A DNA stretch of 11,962 bases, taken from Myxococcales bacterium. GTDB lineage: Bacteria > Myxococcota_C > UBA6777. The DNA lies in assembly GCA_027005175.1 (NCBI GenBank), contig JALTMC010000136.1:2062-14023 (forward strand). Direction: 5' to 3'. The translations under genes were made by a program, and so were the position numbers. Position 1 is the first letter of the stretch. Every line of letters starts with the position of its first letter. This document shows positions 1 through 7,248 of the stretch, piece after piece. The notes under the pieces were generated by a model that did not search any database, was not told where the DNA came from, and worked only from the letters and a program-made list of their open reading frames with translations.

Positions 1-1132
1 TGGGGGGAGGTTTTAGCTTCTCCGCCTGGGTATGCTCATGAGCGTGGCTCATCATCTCAAGAGCCACAAAAGACTCGGCGTTCTGAAAGATCAGCAAGCC
101 AAAGGTTTGTTTGGCTGCTCCGAGAATCGAGACCGTGGCTCGCTCCAATCCCCATCGATGAAGATCAACAGCTAGAACTTGTGAATCAAAGGCAAACTCC
201 CAAGGAGCTTTCTGATACAGATGCGCTGTTGCTTCAAAAAAGCGAGAGACCTCTTCCTCTGGAATCCTACCATTCACCCTGTAGCTTTCTGGTGGGTCAT
301 CTTCATCGGAAGTGTTGAGATGGGTTTCGAGCAGAGTAACCAAAGCATCCAAGACAGCTGCTGCTCCAAACTGAACTTCGATACCAAAAGGCTCCAAGGC
401 GTTCTGCAACGTTGTAACTAACGCTTCATTGGCAACCATCACTCGAAGTGGACGTCGTGGTTCACCCATCGCGGGCTCTAGCATGGTTTGCAAAAGAGCA
501 GGGATCATGAGTACAGCGGGAGCTTCCGCTTCGATCACCATTTGCCCCAACACGGGATGGCCTGACGCATCCGCAAACAGAATCACATCGGGTCGGCGCG
601 GCACAGGATCTGTGATGTAGATGTTGAGAGTGCGTCGTCCACAAATCCAAGTTTCCTTCGTTTTTGAAAGACCCTTAACCATCTCTGCGATAGGAGGAGG
701 CACCAACTCTTCCAAGGCGACAGGCTCTTCGTCATCATCCCAGTCTGGCACCTCTGAGTCTCCGTCATACCCGAGAAGATCAAGAGGTATGTATTCCTCA
801 AGAGGTACCATTTCCAGAAAGTCGATCAGAAGAGAAGAAATACGACTGACAGAAGCTCCTGTGGTGTGATAACGCTCGGCCACCTCCTTTTGCGTCAAAG
901 GTAATCCCGCCGTATGCACCTGAACCATGGCATACTCCACCGAAGCGGCATAAGCACCAGGAGAGCGTACTTGGGGCTCCTCAGAGGCAAAATAAATCTC
1001 CCACACACGCACTGCCGAACCAATCAAAAAATCAGGGTAGTTACGCCCCCTCATATTCTTCTGCAACAGCAAGGTAACTTGCTCCACCTTATCCACACCA
1101 GAGCCCGAATCGTTTCTTGATTTTTTGGCCAT
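1..1132 (-). CDS. DUF6930/DUF7309-like protein with N-terminal HTH-like region (3' end outside window)
   Basis: An uninterrupted frame runs from an ATG at 1132-1130 to the left edge, giving 377 visible residues with no stop, so the C-terminus is missing. A weak GGA lies five bases upstream of this ATG. Residues 60-108 (AYAASVEYAMVQ, then LTQKEVAERYHTTGASVSRI) look like a helical segment followed by a helix-turn-helix, as in the cyclin/TFIIB-like N-termini of some SEC-C proteins. Residues 127-142 are acidic. Residues 160-270 (PDVILFADASGHPVLGQ, later RRPLRVMVA) fit my recollection of DUF6930. Residues 290-360 (VSRFFEATAHLYQKAPWE, then GLLIF) fit DUF7309. The biochemical function of these families is unknown to me. 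The gene is divergent from the SEC-C gene at 1724. The family names come from memory of sequence patterns; the existence of the gene is much more certain than its name. It could be a DNA-binding or zinc-motif-associated regulator. Confidence 0.78.
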   Translation of the reverse strand, partial: MAKKSRNDSGSGVDKVEQVTLLLQKNMRGRNYPDFLIGSAVRVWEIYFASEEPQVRSPGAYAASVEYAMVQVHTAGLPLTQKEVAERYHTTGASVSRISSLLIDFLEMVPLEEYIPLDLLGYDGDSEVPDWDDDEEPVALEELVPPPIAEMVKGLSKTKETWICGRRTLNIYITDPVPRRPDVILFADASGHPVLGQMVIEAEAPAVLMIPALLQTMLEPAMGEPRRPLRVMVANEALVTTLQNALEPFGIEVQFGAAAVLDALVTLLETHLNTSDEDDPPESYRVNGRIPEEEVSRFFEATAHLYQKAPWEFAFDSQVLAVDLHRWGLERATVSILGAAKQTFGLLIFQNAESFVALEMMSHAHEHTQAEKLKPPP

Positions 1133-1372
1133 TTTTTCCAACAGTCTGAAAGGGTTTACACCAACAAGCAGGATCGGGTATACCGTATCAAACAAGACAG
1201 GGGAAGGACGCTCTTACAAGATCACAGAAGAGCCCTCTGAAAATCAAAGAGAATCTCCCCCCTAACCACCGGGGGAGCAAACGCTCGAACTCCACAAAAT
1301 GCAACCCCCAAGTTTACTTGCAGATGAGGCTCTCTTTTGCCACTTCATTCCAATGGCGGAATGTAAGAATGG

Positions 1373-1546
1373 CGACCCAACAAGCGAAACAAAGACTTTG
1401 GAAAAAAAACCAGATGTACTCATAGACACGCGACCCAACAAGCGAAACAAAGACTTTGGAAAAAAACCAGATGTACTCATAGACACGCGACCCAACAAGC
1501 GGAACGAAGACTTTGGAAAAAAAAACCGGATGTACTCACAGGCGCG
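1373..1546. repeat. Tandem repeat, three copies of 58, 57 and 59 bp with variable A-tract
   Basis: Three adjacent units (1373-1430, 1431-1487, 1488-1546) each begin CGACCCAACAAGCG and end near TGTACTCATAGACACG. Copies 1 and 2 differ only in the length of an internal A-run (8 versus 7). Copy 3 has an A-run of 9 and several substitutions. Copies 1 and 2 contain the inverted repeat CAAAGACTTTG immediately before the A-run. The copies are adjacent with no spacers, so this is not a CRISPR array. The position between two divergent genes would suit a regulatory or DNA-bending role, but that is inference. Confidence 0.93.
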
Positions 1547-1711
1547 ATTGGAAATGTTCAAGTTCTGAGATCGCTGTTCCTATCACGGAAAGAAGATCGC
1601 TCACTCCTATATTCCTCAACATAGCCCGAGCCAAAGAATAGGAGATAGGATGCATCACGGAACAACATACACCTCTGGCACACAAAAACACTTCATGCAT
1701 AGATAGGGACA

Positions 1712-1716
1712 AAGGA
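1712..1716 (+). promoter_or_regulatory. Ribosome binding site of the SEC-C gene
   Basis: AAGGA lies seven bases before the ATG at 1724, which supports that start. Confidence 0.7.
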
Positions 1717-1723
1717 TAAAGTT

Positions 1724-3439
1724 ATGAGTTCTGCAAAAAAATTTTCTGAGACCTCCAGAAAAGAAGCCACTGAAGAACAAGCGATCCTTGAGGACAAAGC
1801 GACAAAGCCACTGGAACCAGAGACTCATCGTTTGGATGAGCACAGTCATGACAACTGTGACCATGAGCACGATCATGACAACTGTGACCATGAGCACAAC
1901 CGGGAGGAAGAGGAGCTCCTTGTTGATGAAGCGTTTGTGGCAGAGAGCAAGGCGAGATACCCTGAACCTCTTTGGACATTCTTTACACAAAAAGAGATCT
2001 TCCCTGAAATGGATAAGGTGTTCAAAGACATCACAGACTTCGACCTACTGCGAGTACACATCGATGATCTTGTTCGATTGGCCCTAGATGACGCTCTCCT
2101 CACACGAGATCCCAAGACAGAGAGGATCGCTCGCGCACCTCATCTGGCATTGCATACACTCTCGGCCATGGGTATTCCAGATCCAGAGATCTATGAGAAG
2201 TTGGCCACTTTACAGGAGCGAGAAGAACTCCACGACCTCGTAGGCTACGCACTTATGACACTTTTTCAAACCAATCCAGAGCCTGCATTTGAAGCTTTGA
2301 TCAACTATTACGACAATATCGAAACCAAAGCTTTGCCTCGCCATCGCACGCTCTGCAATCTATTGAGTATTTCGCTCCAATCACCTGAGGAGCGGGAGGA
2401 GCGAGCCAAGCGGATCGGTGATTTCCTCTACCGCCCCCAATCCAATGATGTCGAGAAAAACCGAGAGCAGAATGCCTTACTGATCGATCTTATCATGGCG
2501 ATCTATGAGGGAAGTCAGGATGCGTCCTTGACACAATTGGTTCCCATTATGCAAGAGGCATTTGATGAGGGGCGTGTCGACACCACAGACATCAACGACA
2601 CGGATATGGATGCCGTTTTTGGAGAGCACGATGTCTCCACGGAGATGATTCAAAAAAGAGAGCCGACCAACACTGTTTACCTCATCTGCAAGGAGTGTCG
2701 CAGAGTCTTTTCCCACCAAGCTGAAACGATTTACTATGATCCACTTGTCGTTCATGTCCACCTCTATCCAGAAGAGTGTGAAGAAGATGAGAAGGAAGCC
2801 ATTGATATTGAGCCTATCTGGCTTCCAGAGCCCTTTCATTGCCCAAGATGTGACGCCCTAAACTCTTATCAACTCAGTTTTCGCGGTTACAAACTACTGT
2901 TCGCCGAATTTTTGAGAATGGTCGAGTCTTTCAAGCAAGAGAAAGAGTACAAGTCTCCCTACCAAGTGATGAACTTCACCTTTCTCGGGAGTTATACTCA
3001 CCCCATCGAAGCGATCGAGTTGGCGTATCACGCCATCAAAGAATATCCCCATGCCGCAGCCATTCGAATTGATCTGGCACGATTGCTCGCGCGACAAGGC
3101 TCCTTTAACGAAGCCAAAGAGCACCTCCTACGAGCCATCGAAGCTGATCCAGGCGAGCCCGGAAGTTACAAAGGCATGGCTTGGCTCGCAGAAGAACAAG
3201 ATCTCACGGAAGAAGCAGTGGGGTGGTGGATGAAGCTCCAAGACAAGTTAAACCAATTTGACATCTCACAAGTCAGTCGTCAGGAACTTCGACAAGAGCT
3301 AAGAGAAGCCCTCACACGACTCAAAGGCAGCCAATACGCCACCCAACAAATCCATCAGAGAGCCGGACGAAACGACCCCTGCCCTTGTGGCAGTGGGAAA
3401 AAATACAAAAAATGCTGTTTGCAACGCCGTGCTCAATGA
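1724..3439 (+). CDS. SEC-C zinc-motif protein with His-rich N-terminus, zinc-ribbon-like CxxC pair and TPR-like region
   Basis: This is a complete 571-residue protein with AAGGA seven bases before its ATG. Residues 1-70 are charged. They contain two copies of a nine-residue unit ending DNCDHEH (42-58) that is rich in His, Asp and Cys and could bind metal. Residues 90-290 look all-helical. CKEC (322-325) and CPRC (373-376) form a widely split zinc-ribbon-like pair around an acidic insert. Residues 424-500 resemble tetratricopeptide repeats (AAIRIDLARLLARQGSFNEA, then AIEADPGEPGSYKG). The C-terminus carries a canonical SEC-C motif, GRNDPCPCGSGKKYKKCC (548-565), with the CxC...CC ligands C553, C555, C564 and C565. 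This motif, first known from SecA, binds zinc. There is no signal peptide or membrane segment, so the protein is probably cytoplasmic. SEC-C proteins of this size are often of unknown function. The divergent neighbour belongs to a family I associate with SEC-C proteins. Confidence 0.94.
   Translation: MSSAKKFSETSRKEATEEQAILEDKATKPLEPETHRLDEHSHDNCDHEHDHDNCDHEHNREEEELLVDEAFVAESKARYPEPLWTFFTQKEIFPEMDKVFKDITDFDLLRVHIDDLVRLALDDALLTRDPKTERIARAPHLALHTLSAMGIPDPEIYEKLATLQEREELHDLVGYALMTLFQTNPEPAFEALINYYDNIETKALPRHRTLCNLLSISLQSPEEREERAKRIGDFLYRPQSNDVEKNREQNALLIDLIMAIYEGSQDASLTQLVPIMQEAFDEGRVDTTDINDTDMDAVFGEHDVSTEMIQKREPTNTVYLICKECRRVFSHQAETIYYDPLVVHVHLYPEECEEDEKEAIDIEPIWLPEPFHCPRCDALNSYQLSFRGYKLLFAEFLRMVESFKQEKEYKSPYQVMNFTFLGSYTHPIEAIELAYHAIKEYPHAAAIRIDLARLLARQGSFNEAKEHLLRAIEADPGEPGSYKGMAWLAEEQDLTEEAVGWWMKLQDKLNQFDISQVSRQELRQELREALTRLKGSQYATQQIHQRAGRNDPCPCGSGKKYKKCCLQRRAQ
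1847..1897 (+). repeat. 27-bp period direct repeat encoding a His/Asp/Cys-rich nonapeptide
   Basis: Two identical 24-bp copies (1847-1870 and 1874-1897) are separated by GAT within the SEC-C gene. Each encodes HDNCDHEH (residues 42-49 and 51-58). The perfect nucleotide identity indicates a recent in-frame duplication. His, Asp and Cys side chains at this density are typical of metal-binding tails, but the ligand is not known. Confidence 0.92.
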
Positions 3440-3572
3440 ACACAAAGGGTCCTGTTTGTAAAGCACCCCTGGGCAGACTCCAAAGATATGTTTCTGACCC
3501 GGTGCTTGATGGCCACAAAGGATGTTGTTTGTAAAGTGGTGCTCGATGGCCACACAGAATGCTGTTTGACAG
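3429..3572. repeat. Three imperfect copies of a ~35-bp repeat spanning the SEC-C stop codon
   Basis: The copies lie at 3429-3463, 3502-3536 and 3539-3572, with the consensus GTGCTCGATGGCCACA followed by AAGGATGCTGTTTGTAAAG. The first copy contains the TGA of the SEC-C gene (3437-3439). The preceding coding sequence at 3411-3425 (AATGCTGTTTGCAAC) also matches the end of the unit, so the repeat probably arose by duplication of the gene's 3' tail. The third copy ends in the near-palindrome TGACAGGCTGTCA (3567-3579). No T-run follows it, so I do not call a terminator. Confidence 0.8.
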
Positions 3573-3588
3573 GCTGTCAGGTTCCCGT

Positions 3589-3660
3589 ACCAAGTACGAG
3601 CCCTGGCAGATTACCAAGTACGAGTCCTGGCAGATTACCAAGTACGAGCCCTGACAAATT
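3589..3660. repeat. Three tandem copies of a 24-bp repeat at the 3' end of the GH57 gene
   Basis: The units are 3589-3612, 3613-3636 and 3637-3660, each beginning ACCAAGTACGAG and ending in ATT. They differ from each other by one to three bases. The third unit overlaps the minus-strand TAA stop of the GH57 gene (3659-3661). The array fills the space between two convergent genes. I found no hairpin followed by a T-run that would make it an ordinary intrinsic terminator. Confidence 0.93.
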
Positions 3661-6600
3661 ACCGGGTGCAACCCGTTGTAAGTTTGGATTTGGAGCCGAT
3701 TTCACCGTCGCGACCGCCGGTAGGTTTGTTGGCAAAGACGTCACGGATCGTGATGCACCGTTTACCGGAGGGGTCTTTTACAACAAAGCCTCGAAAGGTG
3801 ACAGGAAACTCTTCCGTCTTTCGCCATCGACCTTCATCGGAGTTCGTTCCGATCGTGTACTTGTAATTGAGCTTCATACCGTTGGGGAGACCCACAGTAT
3901 ACTTCCAGATGTTTGGATTTTTGGTATCTTGGGTTAGCTGGATCTTGTTAGGGATCCACACAGGCTTGCCTTGTGCATCGACACCCACCATTCCAAGCTT
4001 TCGATGATTCCCAACAATAAAGACACTGGCTTTTCCTTTGGGTTTGGGGATCTCTTTGCAACAGTTACCATACTTATGGATGTTGCCCGAGACATCAACT
4101 TCAAAGGTGACAAAAACAGCATCTGAAGCATCTTCAAAAACAGTGAAAGAGCCAAAGTTAGGAGCGCGATCGATCTCTTTGTTGTTGTCGATCACGATAA
4201 TCAGGATTTCAAGAGGATCGATGTTTCCTGTTTTGACTGTCAAGTTCAGGTCTTTCCAGGGGATTGCAAGCTCCAAAAGTTTACCGCCAGAAACGGGTCC
4301 ACCCACGTTGACATTGCTCCCGGCCTGATCGGACCAACCGCCGCTGCCATTGGCCTTTTGAATTTTGGCCACCACTTTGGAGCCCTGGAAATCAACCAAC
4401 AAACGACGAGCGGCACCGCCTGTCTTCATCTCGATATCGATACCACCTGGTGTTTTCTTGTTGACAGGCTTATCGTCTTTCACTTTGCCAAGAGCTTTAT
4501 CGAGGATGTTGCGGTGGCTGAAGTAAATCGCAAACTGATAGTTGCTGTTGCGCTTGGCACTCAAGTCTTCGTTCGATAGCAAGCCAATAAAGAGATGTGT
4601 CGTATCAAAAGACACATAAGAGGCAGCGAGGTCATCGTTGGCGTCGGGTTTGTTTGGATCGGCTGAGTCATCATCCTTGAGGAAGCCACCATCTGTGGTC
4701 CACTCGGTTGGATCGGGAACAAACTTACCATCCATCTTGGGACATGTTACACAAGGAGTGTTGGGGACAGGCTTGGGCTTGGGTTGTACACACGGTTTGA
4801 AGGTGGGTAACTTCAGATTGGCACCCGACTTGTTGGCAAACTCGTAAACTGCCGCAAGAAGGGAGCGAAAGACAAGGTCAAATCCGCTATCATCGTTGGC
4901 GGGAGTTGTCATATCATCGCCAAACCACCAAAACCAGTCGGAGCCTTGTGCAGCATACATCGATTCCCAGGCCCGATACGCATTGTACAACGGATGATTC
5001 AGAGGTGGTGCAGGTGCCAATGGGTTCGGTCGGGGAACTTTATCTCGTACGCTCTCCAAATCACGACGAGTACGCAACAAGTAATTCCAACCACAAGTCT
5101 CTTCATTTTCACCAATCCAAACACGGAAAGTTCCGTCGATCCAGGAGCCTGCATTGAGGGGCTCTAACTCACGTAATGCCTTCACAGGATGAGCAGGAAC
5201 ATTGCGTTTGGAGTTACCATCAATATATTCCGTCGGTGTGACCGTGATAATCTCACCAATTCGAAATGAGTTATTGAGTTTTGCATACAATCGCTTAAAA
5301 AAGTTGACGGCATCATGGTCTTGGGTGAAATTCTCCCAGGCATTTTCACCGTCGAGGATAATCGTGAGCAGACGGTCTTTTTCACCAAAGCGTGGAGCGA
5401 CTTTTAAGATCGCAGAGAGCAGGCGATTGGCCGCATCCTCTCCTGTGAGAGACTGAATACCAAAGCCAATCAGGTCAGAGATCTTGTTGTCGCGAAACAG
5501 GATCATCAGCTCATCTTTGGTGTTGCCACCGTCCCCCTTAACCGTGTCGCTATCGACCATATAGGGATAATAGATCGGCTGATTTTGGGGCTGGGATCGT
5601 TTGAGGTTATCCTCACCTGTCGCGATCCAGCGAACACCATTTTTCACAAACAGGTCCACCACTTCCTCAGCGACAGAGCCCTCCCCGGGCCACATCCCTT
5701 GTGGCGGAAAACCAAACATTTGCGTGTAGAGGAACTTCGCTTTTGCAACATGTGCGTTTGCATCCAAAGGATATTGAAAGGGAGCAGGGGGTAGCTTGAT
5801 GTCATCCACAAAAGGAGTCTTTTTTGCCAGGTTCGTATCATAAATCAGCGGCAAGATCGGATGAAAGAATGGTGTGGTAATAATCTCAATCTGACCGGTC
5901 TGGGTGCGCGGGTTGTAGATCAGCTTTTTATGAATCGCCACCGTATTCTTCATAACCTTGTAGCTTTCGGCAACGAGCCGGTTGCAAAGGTCTTCCGTGA
6001 TGGGAACCTTGGCATAGAATTTACCACCGCGATTCTCCATCACATCCGAGAGGTCTACCACAGAACCATCCGGCATCTTCACCGGACCATTCAAGAAGCT
6101 GGGGTCAAACCATGCGATCTCAAAATAGAATTTGAGCTTCAACAGATCGTCTTTGGTGTATTGTGCGCGGTTTTTATCACGCAACCGCTCGTACTCTGGA
6201 AAGAAAGACATAATCTGAGGAGACGTTGACACCGTTGACCAGGGGTCATCGTAAAACCACCCCTTTTGTCCTTTGGATAAGGTCGCAGGATCAGGCGTCG
6301 GTGTGAGAAGCAAGTCGATCCAAGGGTCTGTTTTACGAGCAAACTTCGCCAAAAATGCCTTGGCCTTCATACGGTTGGTTTTGGCATCGTAATACGGCCC
6401 CATATGGTCGATATACTTTTGCAGTTGAATCAACAACACAGGTGTTAGATTGATCGTGTAGTGAACATCTTTGTAAGGCTCCACGACAGCTGCCATATCG
6501 TAATAATCTTTGGTCGCATGTTTTCGTACCCACGGCCCTAGCAGCTCATTTTTCAATGGGTCCAAATACATCGGCTGGTGTTGATGCCAGACGATTGCGA

Positions 6601-7234
6601 CATACAACGTTCGCTTAATAATAGAGTTATTGGCAGAACGACTAATATCTGTATTTCGTGCAGACTTCAGATGGCTCACCCACACCGTATACAGGGTGCT
6701 TCCATCGATATTGCTGTTGGGATCGATCGTGAGATGCACGAACTCCCTCTCCACCTTGATTCCAATGATTTTCAAAGGCGGAACCGTGCGGAAGCTGCTT
6801 TGTTTTGCATCTGTCGCCACAGCTTGATTCAAACGAACTGTAACATTTCGGCCATCGCGGCTAAACGCCGACACAACCTCCAAAGGTTTTGGTGGCTCCG
6901 GCTCTTTGGGCGGACTCTCCTTCGGAGTGTCACGCTCCGAGGGAGGTTTTGTGTCATCTTTTGGATGGGAATCATCAGGTGCTACCGCACGGTCATCCTG
7001 TTTGCTGTCATTGCCAACAGCACGCCGGTCTGGAGGAGGCGTGGTTCGGTTGTCGGTGGGTTTGCCATTGTCTGTGCCAACAGTGCCCCCATCGTTGCTG
7101 GAGTCTTCTGGCAAGACAAAGCCATCCGTACAAGCTGTTGCCCCTATCCAAAGCAGAAAGAAGACCAGAAACAATGCACCAACAACAGAAACAGACGGCT
7201 GCTGTCGGAACGTTCGGGTGAGATCTCGCATCAT
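3659..7234 (-). CDS. GH57 glycoside hydrolase, predicted lipoprotein (amylopullulanase-type alpha-glucan hydrolase)
   Basis: This is a complete 1191-residue protein. It has a charged N-terminus, a hydrophobic stretch (19-31) and Cys35 in GATAC, a somewhat weak lipobox, so it is probably exported and lipid-anchored. Residues 40-117 are a Pro/Asp linker. Residues 118-200 resemble an SbsA-like Ig (Big_5) domain. The GH57 core follows, with its conserved regions: HQHQP (217-221), FFHPILPL (457-464), GMWPGEGS (513-520, predicted nucleophile E518), LDGENAWE (627-634, predicted acid/base D628) and GSDWFWWFGDD (764-774). The 110-residue spacing between the catalytic residues and the GSDWFWW motif fit amylopullulanase-type GH57 enzymes, which cleave alpha-1,4 and sometimes alpha-1,6 bonds of starch, glycogen or pullulan with retention. 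Residues 835-1045 look like a beta-sandwich (CBM9/dockerin-partner style). Residues 1066-1170 look like a starch-binding-type domain. A second in-frame ATG at 7231 is an alternative start. Substrate specificity cannot be read from sequence alone. Confidence 0.93.
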   Translation of the reverse strand: MMRDLTRTFRQQPSVSVVGALFLVFFLLWIGATACTDGFVLPEDSSNDGGTVGTDNGKPTDNRTTPPPDRRAVGNDSKQDDRAVAPDDSHPKDDTKPPSERDTPKESPPKEPEPPKPLEVVSAFSRDGRNVTVRLNQAVATDAKQSSFRTVPPLKIIGIKVEREFVHLTIDPNSNIDGSTLYTVWVSHLKSARNTDISRSANNSIIKRTLYVAIVWHQHQPMYLDPLKNELLGPWVRKHATKDYYDMAAVVEPYKDVHYTINLTPVLLIQLQKYIDHMGPYYDAKTNRMKAKAFLAKFARKTDPWIDLLLTPTPDPATLSKGQKGWFYDDPWSTVSTSPQIMSFFPEYERLRDKNRAQYTKDDLLKLKFYFEIAWFDPSFLNGPVKMPDGSVVDLSDVMENRGGKFYAKVPITEDLCNRLVAESYKVMKNTVAIHKKLIYNPRTQTGQIEIITTPFFHPILPLIYDTNLAKKTPFVDDIKLPPAPFQYPLDANAHVAKAKFLYTQMFGFPPQGMWPGEGSVAEEVVDLFVKNGVRWIATGEDNLKRSQPQNQPIYYPYMVDSDTVKGDGGNTKDELMILFRDNKISDLIGFGIQSLTGEDAANRLLSAILKVAPRFGEKDRLLTIILDGENAWENFTQDHDAVNFFKRLYAKLNNSFRIGEIITVTPTEYIDGNSKRNVPAHPVKALRELEPLNAGSWIDGTFRVWIGENEETCGWNYLLRTRRDLESVRDKVPRPNPLAPAPPLNHPLYNAYRAWESMYAAQGSDWFWWFGDDMTTPANDDSGFDLVFRSLLAAVYEFANKSGANLKLPTFKPCVQPKPKPVPNTPCVTCPKMDGKFVPDPTEWTTDGGFLKDDDSADPNKPDANDDLAASYVSFDTTHLFIGLLSNEDLSAKRNSNYQFAIYFSHRNILDKALGKVKDDKPVNKKTPGGIDIEMKTGGAARRLLVDFQGSKVVAKIQKANGSGGWSDQAGSNVNVGGPVSGGKLLELAIPWKDLNLTVKTGNIDPLEILIIVIDNNKEIDRAPNFGSFTVFEDASDAVFVTFEVDVSGNIHKYGNCCKEIPKPKGKASVFIVGNHRKLGMVGVDAQGKPVWIPNKIQLTQDTKNPNIWKYTVGLPNGMKLNYKYTIGTNSDEGRWRKTEEFPVTFRGFVVKDPSGKRCITIRDVFANKPTGGRDGEIGSKSKLTTGCTR

Positions 7235-7242
7235 CTGTTATT

Positions 7243-7248
7243 CTTCCT
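7243..7248 (-). promoter_or_regulatory. Ribosome binding site of the GH57 gene, overlapping the upstream stop
   Basis: AGGAAG on the minus strand lies eight bases before the ATG at 7234. It overlaps the TAG stop (7249-7247) of the upstream lipoprotein gene. This arrangement supports co-transcription and possible translational coupling. Confidence 0.75.

Larger units (their letters stand above)
1133..1723. other. Divergent intergenic region with tandem repeat array
   Basis: These 591 bp separate two divergently transcribed genes, so both promoters should lie here, although I could not assign either one firmly. The best -10-like element on the plus strand is TATATT at 1608-1613, but it has no good -35 partner. 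The region contains an 8-bp palindrome GGTATACC (1177-1184). It has a GC-rich inverted repeat, CTCCCCC (1255-1261) with GGGGGAG (1271-1277). A small hairpin pairs CATTCC (1346-1351) with GGAATG (1358-1363) just before the tandem repeats at 1373-1546. A 7-bp inverted pair sits at CTCCTAT (1604-1610) and ATAGGAG (1638-1644). Open frames crossing the array appear on both strands, but they are repeat-driven and lack plausible protein features. Confidence 0.7.

Noticed and set aside
1255-1277. Intrinsic terminator formed by CTCCCCC/GGGGGAG
   Set aside because: The stem is good, but no T-run follows on the plus strand and only a mixed T-rich stretch on the minus strand. No upstream gene in the window would end there.
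1373-1546. CRISPR array
   Set aside because: The repeat units abut without spacers, there are only three, and no cas gene is present. The same applies to the arrays at 3589 and 9785.
1262-1568. Open frames on both strands across the ~58-bp repeats, encoding short repeated peptides
   Set aside because: The frames exist because the repeat lacks stops in those phases. Unit lengths of 58, 57 and 59 shift frame between copies, which argues against selection for a protein.
3567-3579. Terminator hairpin at TGACAGGCTGTCA in the convergent gap
   Set aside because: The arms are separated by one base, too short for an RNA hairpin loop without losing pairs, and there is no T-run on either strand.
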